64,000 nt of DNA from Pseudevernia furfuracea. Lineage: Eukaryota; Ascomycota; Lecanoromycetes; Lecanorales; Parmeliaceae. The notes beneath the pieces were generated by a model that was not told where the DNA came from, did no database searches, and saw only the letters and a program-made list of their open reading frames with translations. The stretch spans positions 868,001 to 932,000 of the forward strand of contig JAIUPT010000036.1 in NCBI GenBank assembly GCA_022315425.1, read 5' to 3'. Made by a program: the position numbers and the translations under genes. Of the stretch, positions 54,901 to 64,000 are shown piece after piece (the stretch's first letter is position 1; every line of letters starts with the position of its first letter).

Positions 54901-55322
54901 AGCGTAGGGCTCGCTGAGACCATGGGAGGCGCCCCCAGTGGTACCACTACCGTATTGGCTTGTGCCAGTGGTGGTGCCACTATCGTACTGGCTTGTGCCA
55001 GTGGCATTGCTCGACGTGGACAATGGGTCGTGTCCGGCGGTACGGCTACTGCCGAAATGGCTGCCTGTGTTGGTTATTAGTAAATAATTGGCTGAGTCTT
55101 CACGCGGATATCGAGCTTACCTTGACCGGAGCCAGTGTGGGCATTTCCTATGTCGGTAGCTCCAGTTTGAACGGGATCATCAGATCGTCCGGAGCCATAC
55201 ATGACTTGGTCGTCTTTCTTGCTTCCCGGATTGCTGCAAAGGAGAGTTGCATTAGCAGGCTGGGGACCGTAGACGCGTGAAGGAATCGAGCCGTCTTACA
55301 CAAGGTTCTTTAGCTTCTCCAT
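51972..55322 (-). CDS. Glycine-rich tandem-repeat protein, intrinsically disordered (stress/LEA-like)
   Basis: Five exons (55322-55300, 55233-55121, 55064-54747, 54647-53784, 53656-51972) give exactly 1000 residues with consistent phases. The N-terminus MEKLKNLVNPGSKKDDQVMY is shared by a widespread family of Gly/His/Thr-rich ascomycete proteins. Two repeat types alternate: GRDAALTGAGGAGLYEAEKH-like glycine-zipper units (at least nine recognisable) and a GPHKSDVLNKLDPRVDSD-like unit seen around exons 4 and 5. Near the C-terminus is a highly charged Lys/Glu/His segment (KEHAKEEKALGKEHSKEIKH and onward) expected to form a long single helix, then GGLLGFLHRDK. There is no signal peptide or clear membrane segment. 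Annotations for relatives vary (LEA-like, cell-surface). A desiccation or stress-protection role is plausible but inferred. It does not resemble a known toxin. Confidence 0.8.
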
Positions 55323-56360
55323 GTCTGTGAAGCTCAATGTGATGAGTGTCTCGTGAGTGTCTCGTGAGGGAGTTGAAGGGATATGCGAGGTGAATTGCTG
55401 TTGCTTGTGAGCAGAGATGGAGGCTGTCTTGGCGGAATGTGATTGTGTGCGAAGGAGTATGAGTTGATAATGAGGGAGGGAGGTGGGTTTATGTACAGAT
55501 TGCGGGTGACGAGTATTCGGTCACATGTATTCCACGGTACGGTATTTCAATTTAAAAGAGCTTGGAAGCTTTATTTACAACTTGGATAGTCTGGAGCAAG
55601 AACGTCATCGCGCATTCTCACTATCCCCTTTCTGTCATACACCACTGCTAGAAGCGGCAGAATGAAAGCCTCGATTGACGAGCTCCAAGAAGATTAATTT
55701 CCTGTTCTGCTCGCTATGCCCTTACAAGTTACAATCATCACCAACATTCTTTTCCTTCTCGGTATAACTGTGGCGCGGCTGTAGATCTTGAAACTCAAAA
55801 GATCAGAGATCGGACCCGTGGTGGGGAAAGTGTGGCTGTGTCTATGCGGCTGTGCTCCATATTGCCACAGTTCACAATGAAATTACTACTTCGGACCTCG
55901 GTAAACAAGTCAAGGGAAACAAGATACCTCATACTTGCTTTCTGACGAGATTAAATGCTGGAACAAAAGTCCTTGGTTTTCGTTTTCTTTTTCCCTAACA
56001 ATGTCACCAGAACTTGATGGCCAGCGCCTTTCCAGCGCCTTTCCAGCGCCTTTTCAGTGCATGCGATAGAAATATTTACCTTCCATCCATACAATAAAAT
56101 ACAATATAAAGACTCCCCCATATCTATCATACTATGTCGGCGGAATCTATTAATGACCTTACATCTGGGATAAGAGAATCGCCATATACTCCGAAATGTA
56201 CATGGCCAATCCTGCCCCGTGATACCAACTTGACCACCTCTCCAGTATATGGAAAGCCCTCCGGAAATGCTCGCATGTATTCGCACATTCTCCAGCATCC
56301 GATGCATGCCTGGTGACCCGAGTCGAAACAACAATCCTTCCTCAATAGCCTCCTTTTTCT
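55323..56360. promoter_or_regulatory. Intergenic region upstream of the glycine-rich gene
   Basis: About 1.04 kb. It holds the promoter of the glycine-rich gene and the 3' flank of the gene at 56361. A near-perfect triplication CCTTTCCAGCGCCTTTCCAG occurs near 56026-56058. Open frames at 55951-56364 are unsupported by any domain. Confidence 0.4.
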
Positions 56361-57057
56361 TCACTCTCCTTGTCGTCTTGAAGGCTTCAAAGTGCTCCGC
56401 GTCATGGCCTTTGCAAGTTCATCTTCGGTGAAAAGTCGCCCGTTCGTAATTGTCTTCTGCGTGTCAAGGCCGTAAACATCTCCGTTCGTAACAGTCTTCG
56501 CGAAATCCAAACCAGCCATATCTGTAGTATTATCATCTGTCCTCGGTCTCCGATTCTCGGCTGTATGCTGTCTCGATAATCCCACTACCACCAAGTGTCA
56601 GCCCGTTCAATTGATCCATCCATCTGCCCTCCCTCAAGACAAACAGGTCCATACCGTTGGCAACATCGTCGTCACCTTCTCCACTCTCCTCTACCCCAGC
56701 GAATGCAGAATTTTGCCTACTCCCCAATCTACTCTTCTTACTCCATGCACTATTCCTTCTGCTCATGATCCGACTGCCCCTAGGACTTAAATCGCTTCCA
56801 ACCGTGCCACTACTTCTCCTCCTTTTCCACGCGTCTCCAAAACTAAAAGCTGATAACTTGTCCTGGTGTGCTTGATTGTAAGGACCACGGTATTTAGGAC
56901 GGGGCATGGGCTCGCCAGGCTTGTAAACATTATCGGGAAGCTTCTCCTTTTTGGCCTTTTTGGATTTGGTAGACTTGTTTGTGTCGGTCGTGGTAAGGTC
57001 GGAGCCATCATCGTTGGATCGCCCAAGGGCTCTCCTCATCTTTTCACGAAACGGCAT
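56361..57057 (-). CDS. Conserved small fungal protein of unknown function
   Basis: Two exons (57057-56655, 56584-56361) with a 70-bp intron give 208 residues. The N-terminus MPFREKMRRALGRSNDDGSD is basic. A central block reads PKYRGPYNQAHQDKLSAFSF and GDAWKRRRSSGTVGSDLSPR, followed by Ser/Arg repeats. After the splice comes DDDVANVGLSRQHTAENRRP, then an acidic-to-basic tail with FTEDELAKAMTRS. I recall the same order (KLxAFSFGDAWRRR, DDDVxNVGLSR, FTEEDL) in hypothetical proteins of many Pezizomycotina, so the gene is real, but no function is known to me. The Arg/Ser-rich middle suggests phosphorylation-controlled binding; that is inference. Confidence 0.72.
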
Positions 57058-58064
57058 AGCGAGTCGGGGTCCCGGGGGGAGGAACGTTTTTTGTTTGATG
57101 GGAGAGGTGTCAAATGGGTATGAAGATCCGATGTTGGGTCCCTTGGCCGGAGCAAAATACGGAGGGGGCAGGAATTGTGCCCCGAGTAGGACGTCTGCTG
57201 AGGAAGTTGGTCTCTAGGCAACCCAGACATTTATCAGGTATCCCAGGGCGCCGGCGGCAAGGGAGAGGCGTGACCGCAGAAGACTCGTTTGCTTCCTCGA
57301 GGTTGGGGGAGTATCCGGACGAGTACGGCACGGGATCTCGCCGAGGATGAATTCAAAGGAGAGTAGGCAACGGCATTATCGGATCGCGTAACGTTATCAT
57401 CATGATATTAAGCACATCTTCAGTAATTTTAAGTAGGGTTGCGAAGAATGAAGAAACATCAAATACATGGCTGGGGCTGGAAATAGTCGTGGCAAGTGGC
57501 TTTCGGCCTCTTGTGTGTTTTTGGAGACTTTGAAGTGTGTGTGAATCCGTCCATTGTAAAGTACTGAGAGTGGTAACGTGAATCGTGGCATCAGAGGAGT
57601 TACTTCCGTCATCAGTAATGAATGCTACACGTAGCCCAAAGAACAATCAGAGAAGCAGCTTTGATTTCAACAACAGGCTCCCTGAGGCATCTATGGGAGT
57701 TAGAGAGCGCCCAGGAAATATCAACATATATATATACAGGAATCGAACTGTATACAGGCGATAGAGGCCACTATAACAATGTATTCTAACAATGACCATG
57801 ATGCCGACGAGAGCCTTTACTACCTCCTGTACATGAATTAGATGAGATCGCTCTCGTAGATCTCCGATGAGTCGAATCTCATTCCCGCATCATTTCTATG
57901 ACAGTGCCACAATTCCAAAGATCCCTCGAGCTCAAGCTTCTTCCAGACGAGGGATGAACATACATTGACCCCGAGTGCATCACAAGCTTTTTTTGTTCCC
58001 ACTTTCTTTTTCATTTGCCAAACTGTGAGATACCAAACGCCTTGCGGATCCCAGGATCAATGCT
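57058..58064. other. Intergenic region between the small fungal protein and the Zn2Cys6 factor
   Basis: About 1 kb with the promoter of the gene at 57057 and the 3' flank of the transcription-factor gene. Open frames on both strands (57110-57350 region, 57353-57646) overlap one another and show no domain. Confidence 0.35.
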
Positions 58065-60608
58065 CTATATGAGGTCCTTGATGCTCATTCGATTGGACGG
58101 ACTCATGGAATTTGGCGATGGCGCCAGAGGAGGTAACATCATGGATGGCCGCAGTGACGATTCTTGAACAGCAACATGCTGTCGCTCTTGTTCCTTCTTG
58201 TGGGACAACCTTTCCATAGTCCTCAAGATATCATCCCACCCATTCCAGTCAGGTTCCTTTGTTTGAAGCCTAGTTGGTGAAAGGTGTCGACTTTTCAAAT
58301 CCTTTGTGTCCTTTTCACCTGAACTTTGCAATGGTTTACCCAAATGGACACCACCTTTACTTTCTTGCCATATCCAAGAATTTTCGAAGCTACCCTGGAA
58401 ATCCCCAGATACGTATGCCATCATCTCCTCGTCCCTGTCGAGCTGGGCTCCCTGATCCAGCTTAGAGATCACCTCGCGGAGGAAGAAATCGAGATATCGG
58501 CCACAATCTACATTTACTGGACGCGCATTTCCCAAGGTCGCACTCGCTCGAGCACATGAAAGCGCATTCTTAAAATCGAGGCGAAAGCACAGAAAGAGTG
58601 TGCAGCGCCAGACGTGTGTACAGAAGAATGCACTGCTTGCTGAAATCATGCGGGTCTCCCAAGTGTCGTTTGGCTCTGCTTCATGTGATCGATGATCCCC
58701 AGGCGGCTGCATGCAACGGCGAAGGAATCCGGCAGTATCTTTTGCAACAAGTACGCAATGATCAATTGCCGCAGACCTTTCAGCAGAGTCGCAGATAGGC
58801 GTCAGATTGTGTCGATGGAGCATGAGCCGAGCATTCTGTAGGTATATCATGGGTGGGAGCTCAGTTGGATTGATGTAGCCATTAGCTCGGCCTTGGTGTT
58901 GCGCAGGGAATGCATTAACGCACTGGTTGAAATGCGATTCATAAGCCTGCAATGCAGATTTAGCTAAACGATTACTTTTAAGGATCCGTAGAAGTCTAGC
59001 GATGCCGCCGATGACCTGTATCATAGGGAGAAGGGGCGACGTTGATTGCTCTGGGGTTGGGGAGGAGGCCCAAGGAATTCCCGGAACCATATACTGATCA
59101 TCGATAGGACTTGGCATGCCAACATTGCAGTCTTCCTCTTTGGTTAAGGCAGGTCGCCCCAATTCCAGCGACAGCAAGCTAACAGACTCAGAGTCAGATT
59201 TGAGATCCAAGTGAAAACATGATAACACTCACCAGTCGCAGGAATACACACACCACCAAACCCGTCGGCGCATTTCCTTTTCAATAGCAGGCCAAGTTCC
59301 AGCTTCGCAATGCAGGCCAATGTCGAAAGAAATCCGCACGGCAAAACCAATCCAGGTCCAGCCAGCAGATTTAAGGTTCATCTCAATGAGGAATATGCTG
59401 CTCAAAAGCGCTGCACGTGCATGATCAAGGGTAAGGTCTTCGGTCCACATGTCTATGAGAGACTTAGATATTTCCAGATACTTTTGACCATCATACCAAG
59501 AGCGATGTAGCGTTCCACAAGCAAAGACGGCAAATAGAAGCGCACTCCAAATTCGCGGAACACCATGCAGGGACCCATCCTTGTAGGCTTTGTCATATTG
59601 CTCTTGGAACGAAGGCCAGTGGACCAAAGGCAATGTTGGATGAAGCGTGGTCCGGTATTGGTGCATAAGAGCGTCTGCCACATGCTTCGGAGGAAGTCCA
59701 GGAAGCGAAGAAGAGAACATGTCCGGCGAGGAAGTCCGTTGATGCGGATATGGCGGCTTGAAGATGCCCCTACCATGTTGCTGCATAGTGGAGCCTATCC
59801 CGGACAAATCATGTGGAACCATTGTCCTCCGCCTTTTGGGCTGCCTTTTATCGTACCCTGGAAATCGCTCAATTGCATACCTTGGAAAGTGCGTGGTCTC
59901 TGGTGCTGGCAAATGAGACATATTGTGAAGGTTTGAAGGCTCTGGGCCTGGGAGGTGTGCGAGATGCTGGCTTTGGGGAAGAGAGTCCGAAGCAGAGAGA
60001 TCATGGACCGGACTTCCACTTTCCCCGGATTCCAGGATCGAGCGAAGGTGATTCACTTGTGATTTGGCCTGGGCTAATTCCTTTTGAAGGTCCTGATTGT
60101 GTCTGATCCGGGGGTCAGAATGTCACAATGGCGACAAATATGCAGGACACTGACCTGATATTGGACATGCGCCTGTTTGTCTCTTTTGTGAATTGGCATT
60201 TCACATTCCTGCTAGTACATTCTGTACAGCTCGTACTTTCAGTGGCATCGCACTGCAGGTATTAGTGCTGAACTACAAAGCAAAGAAGATTGTGCTGACC
60301 TTCACTTTACGCTCTCGACACGCATCGCAGCTTGGATCCTTTCTCCGTTGTCGATAAGCACGTTTTTGTCCTTGCAGGCTAGCAACCGCCGCGCTGGAGT
60401 CCGAATACATGTTTGGTACAAGAGATCCATGCGGATGACCAATCTCGGCATACCCGGGTAACGACACCCCAGGCGGTGTCATAGTAGAATGGTACGACTG
60501 AACGTAGCCAGTAGACCTTGCCGCGGATCCCGCTGGTAGGGACATATGTTGAGTCTGTAGTGGCCCAAGTCCACTCGATGGCCTACTGACAGGACCAGAA
60601 TTGGACAT
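58065..60608 (-). CDS. Zn2Cys6 (fungal GAL4-type) transcription factor with fungal_trans domain
   Basis: Sequence-specific nuclear regulator of unknown target. Four exons (60608-60300, 60252-60155, 60102-59233, 59178-58065) give 796 residues from the first in-frame ATG at 60608 (MSNSGPVSRPSSG). The open frame continues upstream to about 60775 without an ATG, so a further 5' exon is possible and the start is not fixed. The zinc cluster has the six cysteines 94, 97, 104, 112, 115 and 122 (CX2CX6CX7CX2CX6C), split by a 47-bp intron right after RERKVK. A short coiled-coil linker follows (HNQDLQKELAQAKSQVNHLRS). The middle-homology domain shows RISFDIGLHCEAGTWPAIEKE, MRRRVWWCVYSCDC and LLSLELGRPA, where the usual Asp-Arg before LLSLELGRP reads Asp-Cys. 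The N-terminus is Ser/Pro-rich. Confidence 0.82.
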
Positions 60609-63180
60609 ACCTGTGCCTGGTGTGAGAGGACTCTGGAGAGGAGTTGCGCTGGATGGAGCCGATGAAATGATGTGTGAAGTGGCCTGTGGATACAAGAGTG
60701 GTGGCCGTTGAGCCGTTGTTAGGTCCTGATCGGCCGTTATCGAACCTCCGGAGTGATGGATAGATCCAGATATAGGCTTAGGAACCCAGAGAGTTGCTCA
60801 AACAGCCATGGATGATTTCAACGGGCGAAAGTAAACATATACAGGTGCGGAATTAACTATGCGAAGGAACATAGAAAGTAGGAGTGCGGGCCTAATTGTT
60901 CTGGGCAATGTTTGCAACAGACTACCTTAAATCCGGGACAGCGCCATTAAGGGTGATGAGTTCAAGGTACCGTACCAGACCAGGAATGAGGAACCCCACA
61001 GGAGTCCCTAGATAGCCTTCTGAATTGGTTCCGGTAGTAACCCGTGGGCTCTCCTGCTTTCACTTTGGCAGGAAAAATAATACTATTTAGATTTGACGTT
61101 TGACTCCCAGATCTATTTGCCACTTTCAGTCATTGGCTCCCGCAGAGATAAAAAACGGGTATGCAGGGCCAGTCCAGGATTGGCGGAGCTTTGATGCATG
61201 CAATGGAGGGCTCAAGTTCCTATTTTTCGGCAACCATCGAAGATGTCGGTTATCGGGAAGTAAGTTGGCTTGAAAAAAGTGACGACAGCGGCAGGAAGAA
61301 AAGTCCGAGCGTTGGCGTATAGGTCGTTGGTGGACGAGTAAAGAAATTCCAATTGGTTGAAAAAGAGAAATGCTAAGTGTGGTTTACCTTTGGGCGCGGC
61401 GGACTGAGAGGATTGCAGGCAATGTCGTAAACAAAGAGTAGGGCATTCAGTTCATATGTCAAGTACGATCAGCGAAGTACGATTAGCAGCAATTTGTGAG
61501 AATAACAACGTTTAAGTCAGATTAGGAAGGTATTGCGTTCGAATGGGGGATATGGACAAGAGAGATGGAGGGTGGATTGAATTGTGTGCCCAAGATCTAC
61601 ATGAATGGCAGTATGAGGAAGTTAAAGATGATGCCAGAGGTATGGGTATGAAAGGCATGCCGAGACGAAGCCGAAAATGGCGTTCTCCCTTTGGACTGAA
61701 GGAAGAAGAAGGCGATGATCGACATGAAGTGATGTTCGCAGGTCAAAGTCCCCGCGACCGCTGAATGAGTAGTGCCTTCCAGAAGCAACCAACAAGCTTT
61801 TTGACTCGGGATCAATTTAGCTGAACAGCAATGTCAGCGAGATGATTCCGGGCCACGGATATTATTGAAGCAAAGATGAGGGTCAATGCCAATCATCTAG
61901 GTGCATCGAATTTCGAAAACAAATAATAATAAGAATGCATATACTTGGGTGATGGGCACTCTGTTTATTGCCGAAGCGAGATCTCGTTCGCGCGATCTGC
62001 ACTCGATCGACCTGTGCCTTAATGGATCGTCAACCGCTAACGCTTGAAGCCGAACAGGCCCAAAGATATCAACCAGAACAACTACCTAGACGATAATAAT
62101 CAGACAACCACCATGATGATGATGAATGATGATGAATGATGATACGATTATCACCGATCTGACTTGCCTTAGTCAGGGCCAGCGCAAGACGGTGCTCATG
62201 CGGGCAATTGTAATGACGTCGTGCGACCCTAATTCTCCTTCTTCCGAATGTTCAGGCGTAGAAGTAGACGAATAGGTACTTAGGGATCTTCGTCGAGGAG
62301 GACAGGCGTGTCAACGATCGAGGGCAAGCCACTACCCGAGTAAGGCAGCAAGCTTGAGTCTTGAGCCTCTCTTCCGCCATCCGCAGCACATATGTATATA
62401 TGGTCTGGACCAATCTTGCCTTCCGGATCTGCAGACTGCAGCTGTCATGAAAAAGGTTCTCGGTTAATCAAACCGAAGCACCATTCTTTAGTACTTATCT
62501 GGATTCTGGGGTATTGCACGTCCCTCAAATAATGCTGAAGCACCAAGTCGTTTGTTCCGGGAAATATTTTCGTCATTATTGTCGTCTCTTCGTGTCATCA
62601 ACTATGCAACGTTGATAGGTGAGGCTGACTTGGAAAAGCCTGTTAAAGTCAGAGTAGCTGATCGTGTCATACCTGGCCCCCTAGGCCAACCTCCGTTGCT
62701 AGGATCTAAATACCTTAAGTTGTCCAAGTCTAGAGCCTCGTAAATTTAGTTCATGATAGCTCCGTTGTTTTTCGGGCTCTGTCAGTCTGTAGTTGCTTCG
62801 CTGTTGATCAGCTAAGGATTCGGCAACACGAAACGGGGCTGCTTTAGGATGAGGATGACCGGATGGTGGGATGAAGCCTCCGCGCAAGCGCTGCTGTGCT
62901 TCCCCGGAATCAACAACTCGTCGAATACGACCCGAGGAGTTAAGGACCCTAAAAACGGCTTCCCGGCACTTCTGTAAGTGGACTCGGCTGCCGGGAAGCA
63001 CTGTCAAAGGCAGAGCCGCGCTTTGGTGGCCGATCCCGAGGCTGCAAGCATGAAATCAATCTTTCTGTAGTCGGCTCGGCATGTCTTGCAGTGCACGGCG
63101 GAAACTTGTTGAGACATTCTAGAAGCTATTCAATTCCCGTACACAGAAGTATAAGAACATTAATTAAAGAAGCTAGGTAC
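60609..63180. other. Gene-poor region before the right AT-rich block
   Basis: About 2.6 kb with no gene I can support. Short frames (61543-61764 plus; 62699-63007 minus, 102 codons) lack recognisable domains. The interval 62720-63060 is more GC-rich and open on both strands, which can hint at a decayed repeat or unrecognised exon. The start codon and promoter of the transcription factor probably lie in 60609-61500. Confidence 0.4.
62112..62143 (+). repeat. ATG/ATGA microsatellite
   Basis: Imperfect run of ATG and ATGA units (ATGATGATGATGAATGATGA and on). Simple slippage repeat in gene-poor DNA. Confidence 0.75.
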
Positions 63181-64000
63181 TGTTAAGAATCTTATAGCGC
63201 TATATTATTTTCGAGAGTAACGCGTTTCGAGTAGACGAATTAATGACTATAAATCCGCTCTCACTTCGATAGCGAAGTCTTTATCTATTATTAAGAGAGT
63301 AAAGCATAAATTAGATTTACTCGATATTTTTCTTTATTGTTCTCTAAACTAATATATCGTCTACTTTAACGAGCTAGACTCGTATCTTACTTATAAGTTC
63401 TCTCGCATTAAATTCTTAAGATAATATATATAAAAATACTAAATAAGATAAATATAATATTAAAATAACTTTCGTATATAAGTATAAACACTCTACTTGT
63501 CGTAAAATAGAATCTTCTAGAAATTTAAAGGTCTTTCTTTATTATACGACGAAGATTTATAATTACGATATACGTATATGACTGGCTTATATAATATAGA
63601 TATATATAAGACAGACTAGAATTATATAGCAATGTGAACTTAGCGAAGATATATATATTGCGTATAGTATATCTAATAGTAAGACTAATTCTTAAGAAAG
63701 AAAAATAAGAAACTTCGAGATATAATTCTCTTAAGCTTTTCACATTAAGAATTCGCTTGATATACGTATATTAAGCGATTCGATTACGCTCGACAATTCT
63801 CGAATTTATATAATAACTATTCTCTTAGACTCGCTATTAATATAATCTTCTTTCTTTAAGAATTCGTTCTCGAATTTATTGTTCTAAATAGACTCATTAA
63901 AATTCTTTAAATCTCAGAGAAAATATAAGAAAAAGAGTTCTTTTAGATTAGCTTCGCGTTAACATTATAAATCTCAATTTGAAATACGTAGACTGTGATA
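63181..64000. mobile_element. AT-rich RIP-degraded DNA at the right edge
   Basis: Composition changes abruptly to AT-rich at about 63180 and stays so to the end. It contains a decayed LTR copy (listed separately). The remainder shows no recoverable reading frame. The block continues beyond the window. Confidence 0.55.
63553..63842 (-). mobile_element. RIP-mutated inverted copy of the LTR at 14337
   Basis: Read on the minus strand from 63842 it aligns with 14337-14621 (TATTAATAGCGAGTCTAAG versus TGTTAGCAGCGGGCTCAAG). Nearly all differences are G-to-A or C-to-T. The shared core includes TCTTAAGAATTAGTCTTAC and the TATATATCTATATTATATAA stretch. The low-coordinate end is approximate. The terminal TG has been mutated to TA, so this copy could not be recognised from its termini alone. 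Confidence 0.6.

Noticed and set aside
61543..61764. 73-codon plus-strand ORF
   Set aside because: Charged, low-information sequence with no recognisable relative; not enough to call a gene.

Overview
The window is filamentous ascomycete (Pezizomycotina) nuclear DNA. Genes have many short introns (46-132 bp, one apparent 429-bp exception) with GT..AG borders and CTAAC-like branch sites. The gene set is typical fungal housekeeping, and AT-rich blocks of transposon relics carry the C-to-T / G-to-A signature of repeat-induced point mutation (RIP). A Leotiomycete-like genome is my guess; the class cannot be fixed from sequence alone.

Layout. (1) 1-8962: a nested, RIP-damaged Ty1/Copia cluster. 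A plus-strand pol relic (214-2743) with polypurine tract and truncated 3' LTR (3204-3324) meets a minus-strand gag-pol relic (3325-6828) with its own LTR (6905-7587); another, more degraded LTR copy lies at 8295-8962. (2) 8963-12949: the HOG-pathway MAPKK gene PBS2 and flanks. (3) 12950-15782: an AT-rich RIP block framed by inverted repeat arms, with another LTR family at 14337-14621. (4) 15783-60608: a gene island holding a PIN-like membrane transporter, a ribonucleotide-reductase inhibitor-like protein, UTP10, an NRDE2 homologue, an RDH54/RAD54B-type translocase, an aquaporin, an 1819-residue DH-PH-like protein, an EBP-type sterol isomerase-like protein, a sulfotransferase-fold P-loop protein, a GT25-type glycosyltransferase, glutamate decarboxylase, a 1000-residue glycine-rich repeat protein, a small conserved fungal protein and a Zn2Cys6 transcription factor. 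(5) 60609-64000: gene-poor DNA passing at about 63180 into RIP DNA with an inverted, decayed copy of the 14337 LTR.

The genes do not form an obvious biosynthetic cluster. Several fit osmotic or stress physiology (PBS2, aquaporin, glutamate decarboxylase, disordered glycine-rich protein), others nucleic-acid metabolism (UTP10, NRDE2, RDH54, RNR inhibitor), but adjacency is not evidence of co-function. I reconstructed intron-exon structures by hand; summed coding lengths are multiples of three for every multi-exon gene except UTP10, which is one base short in exon 5 (near 21566).

I did not find a clearly new biological system. The most unusual structures are the convergent Copia junction at 3324/3325, the inverted-repeat-framed AT block, the apparent UTP10 frameshift, the NPT variant in the aquaporin and the glycine-rich repeat protein.
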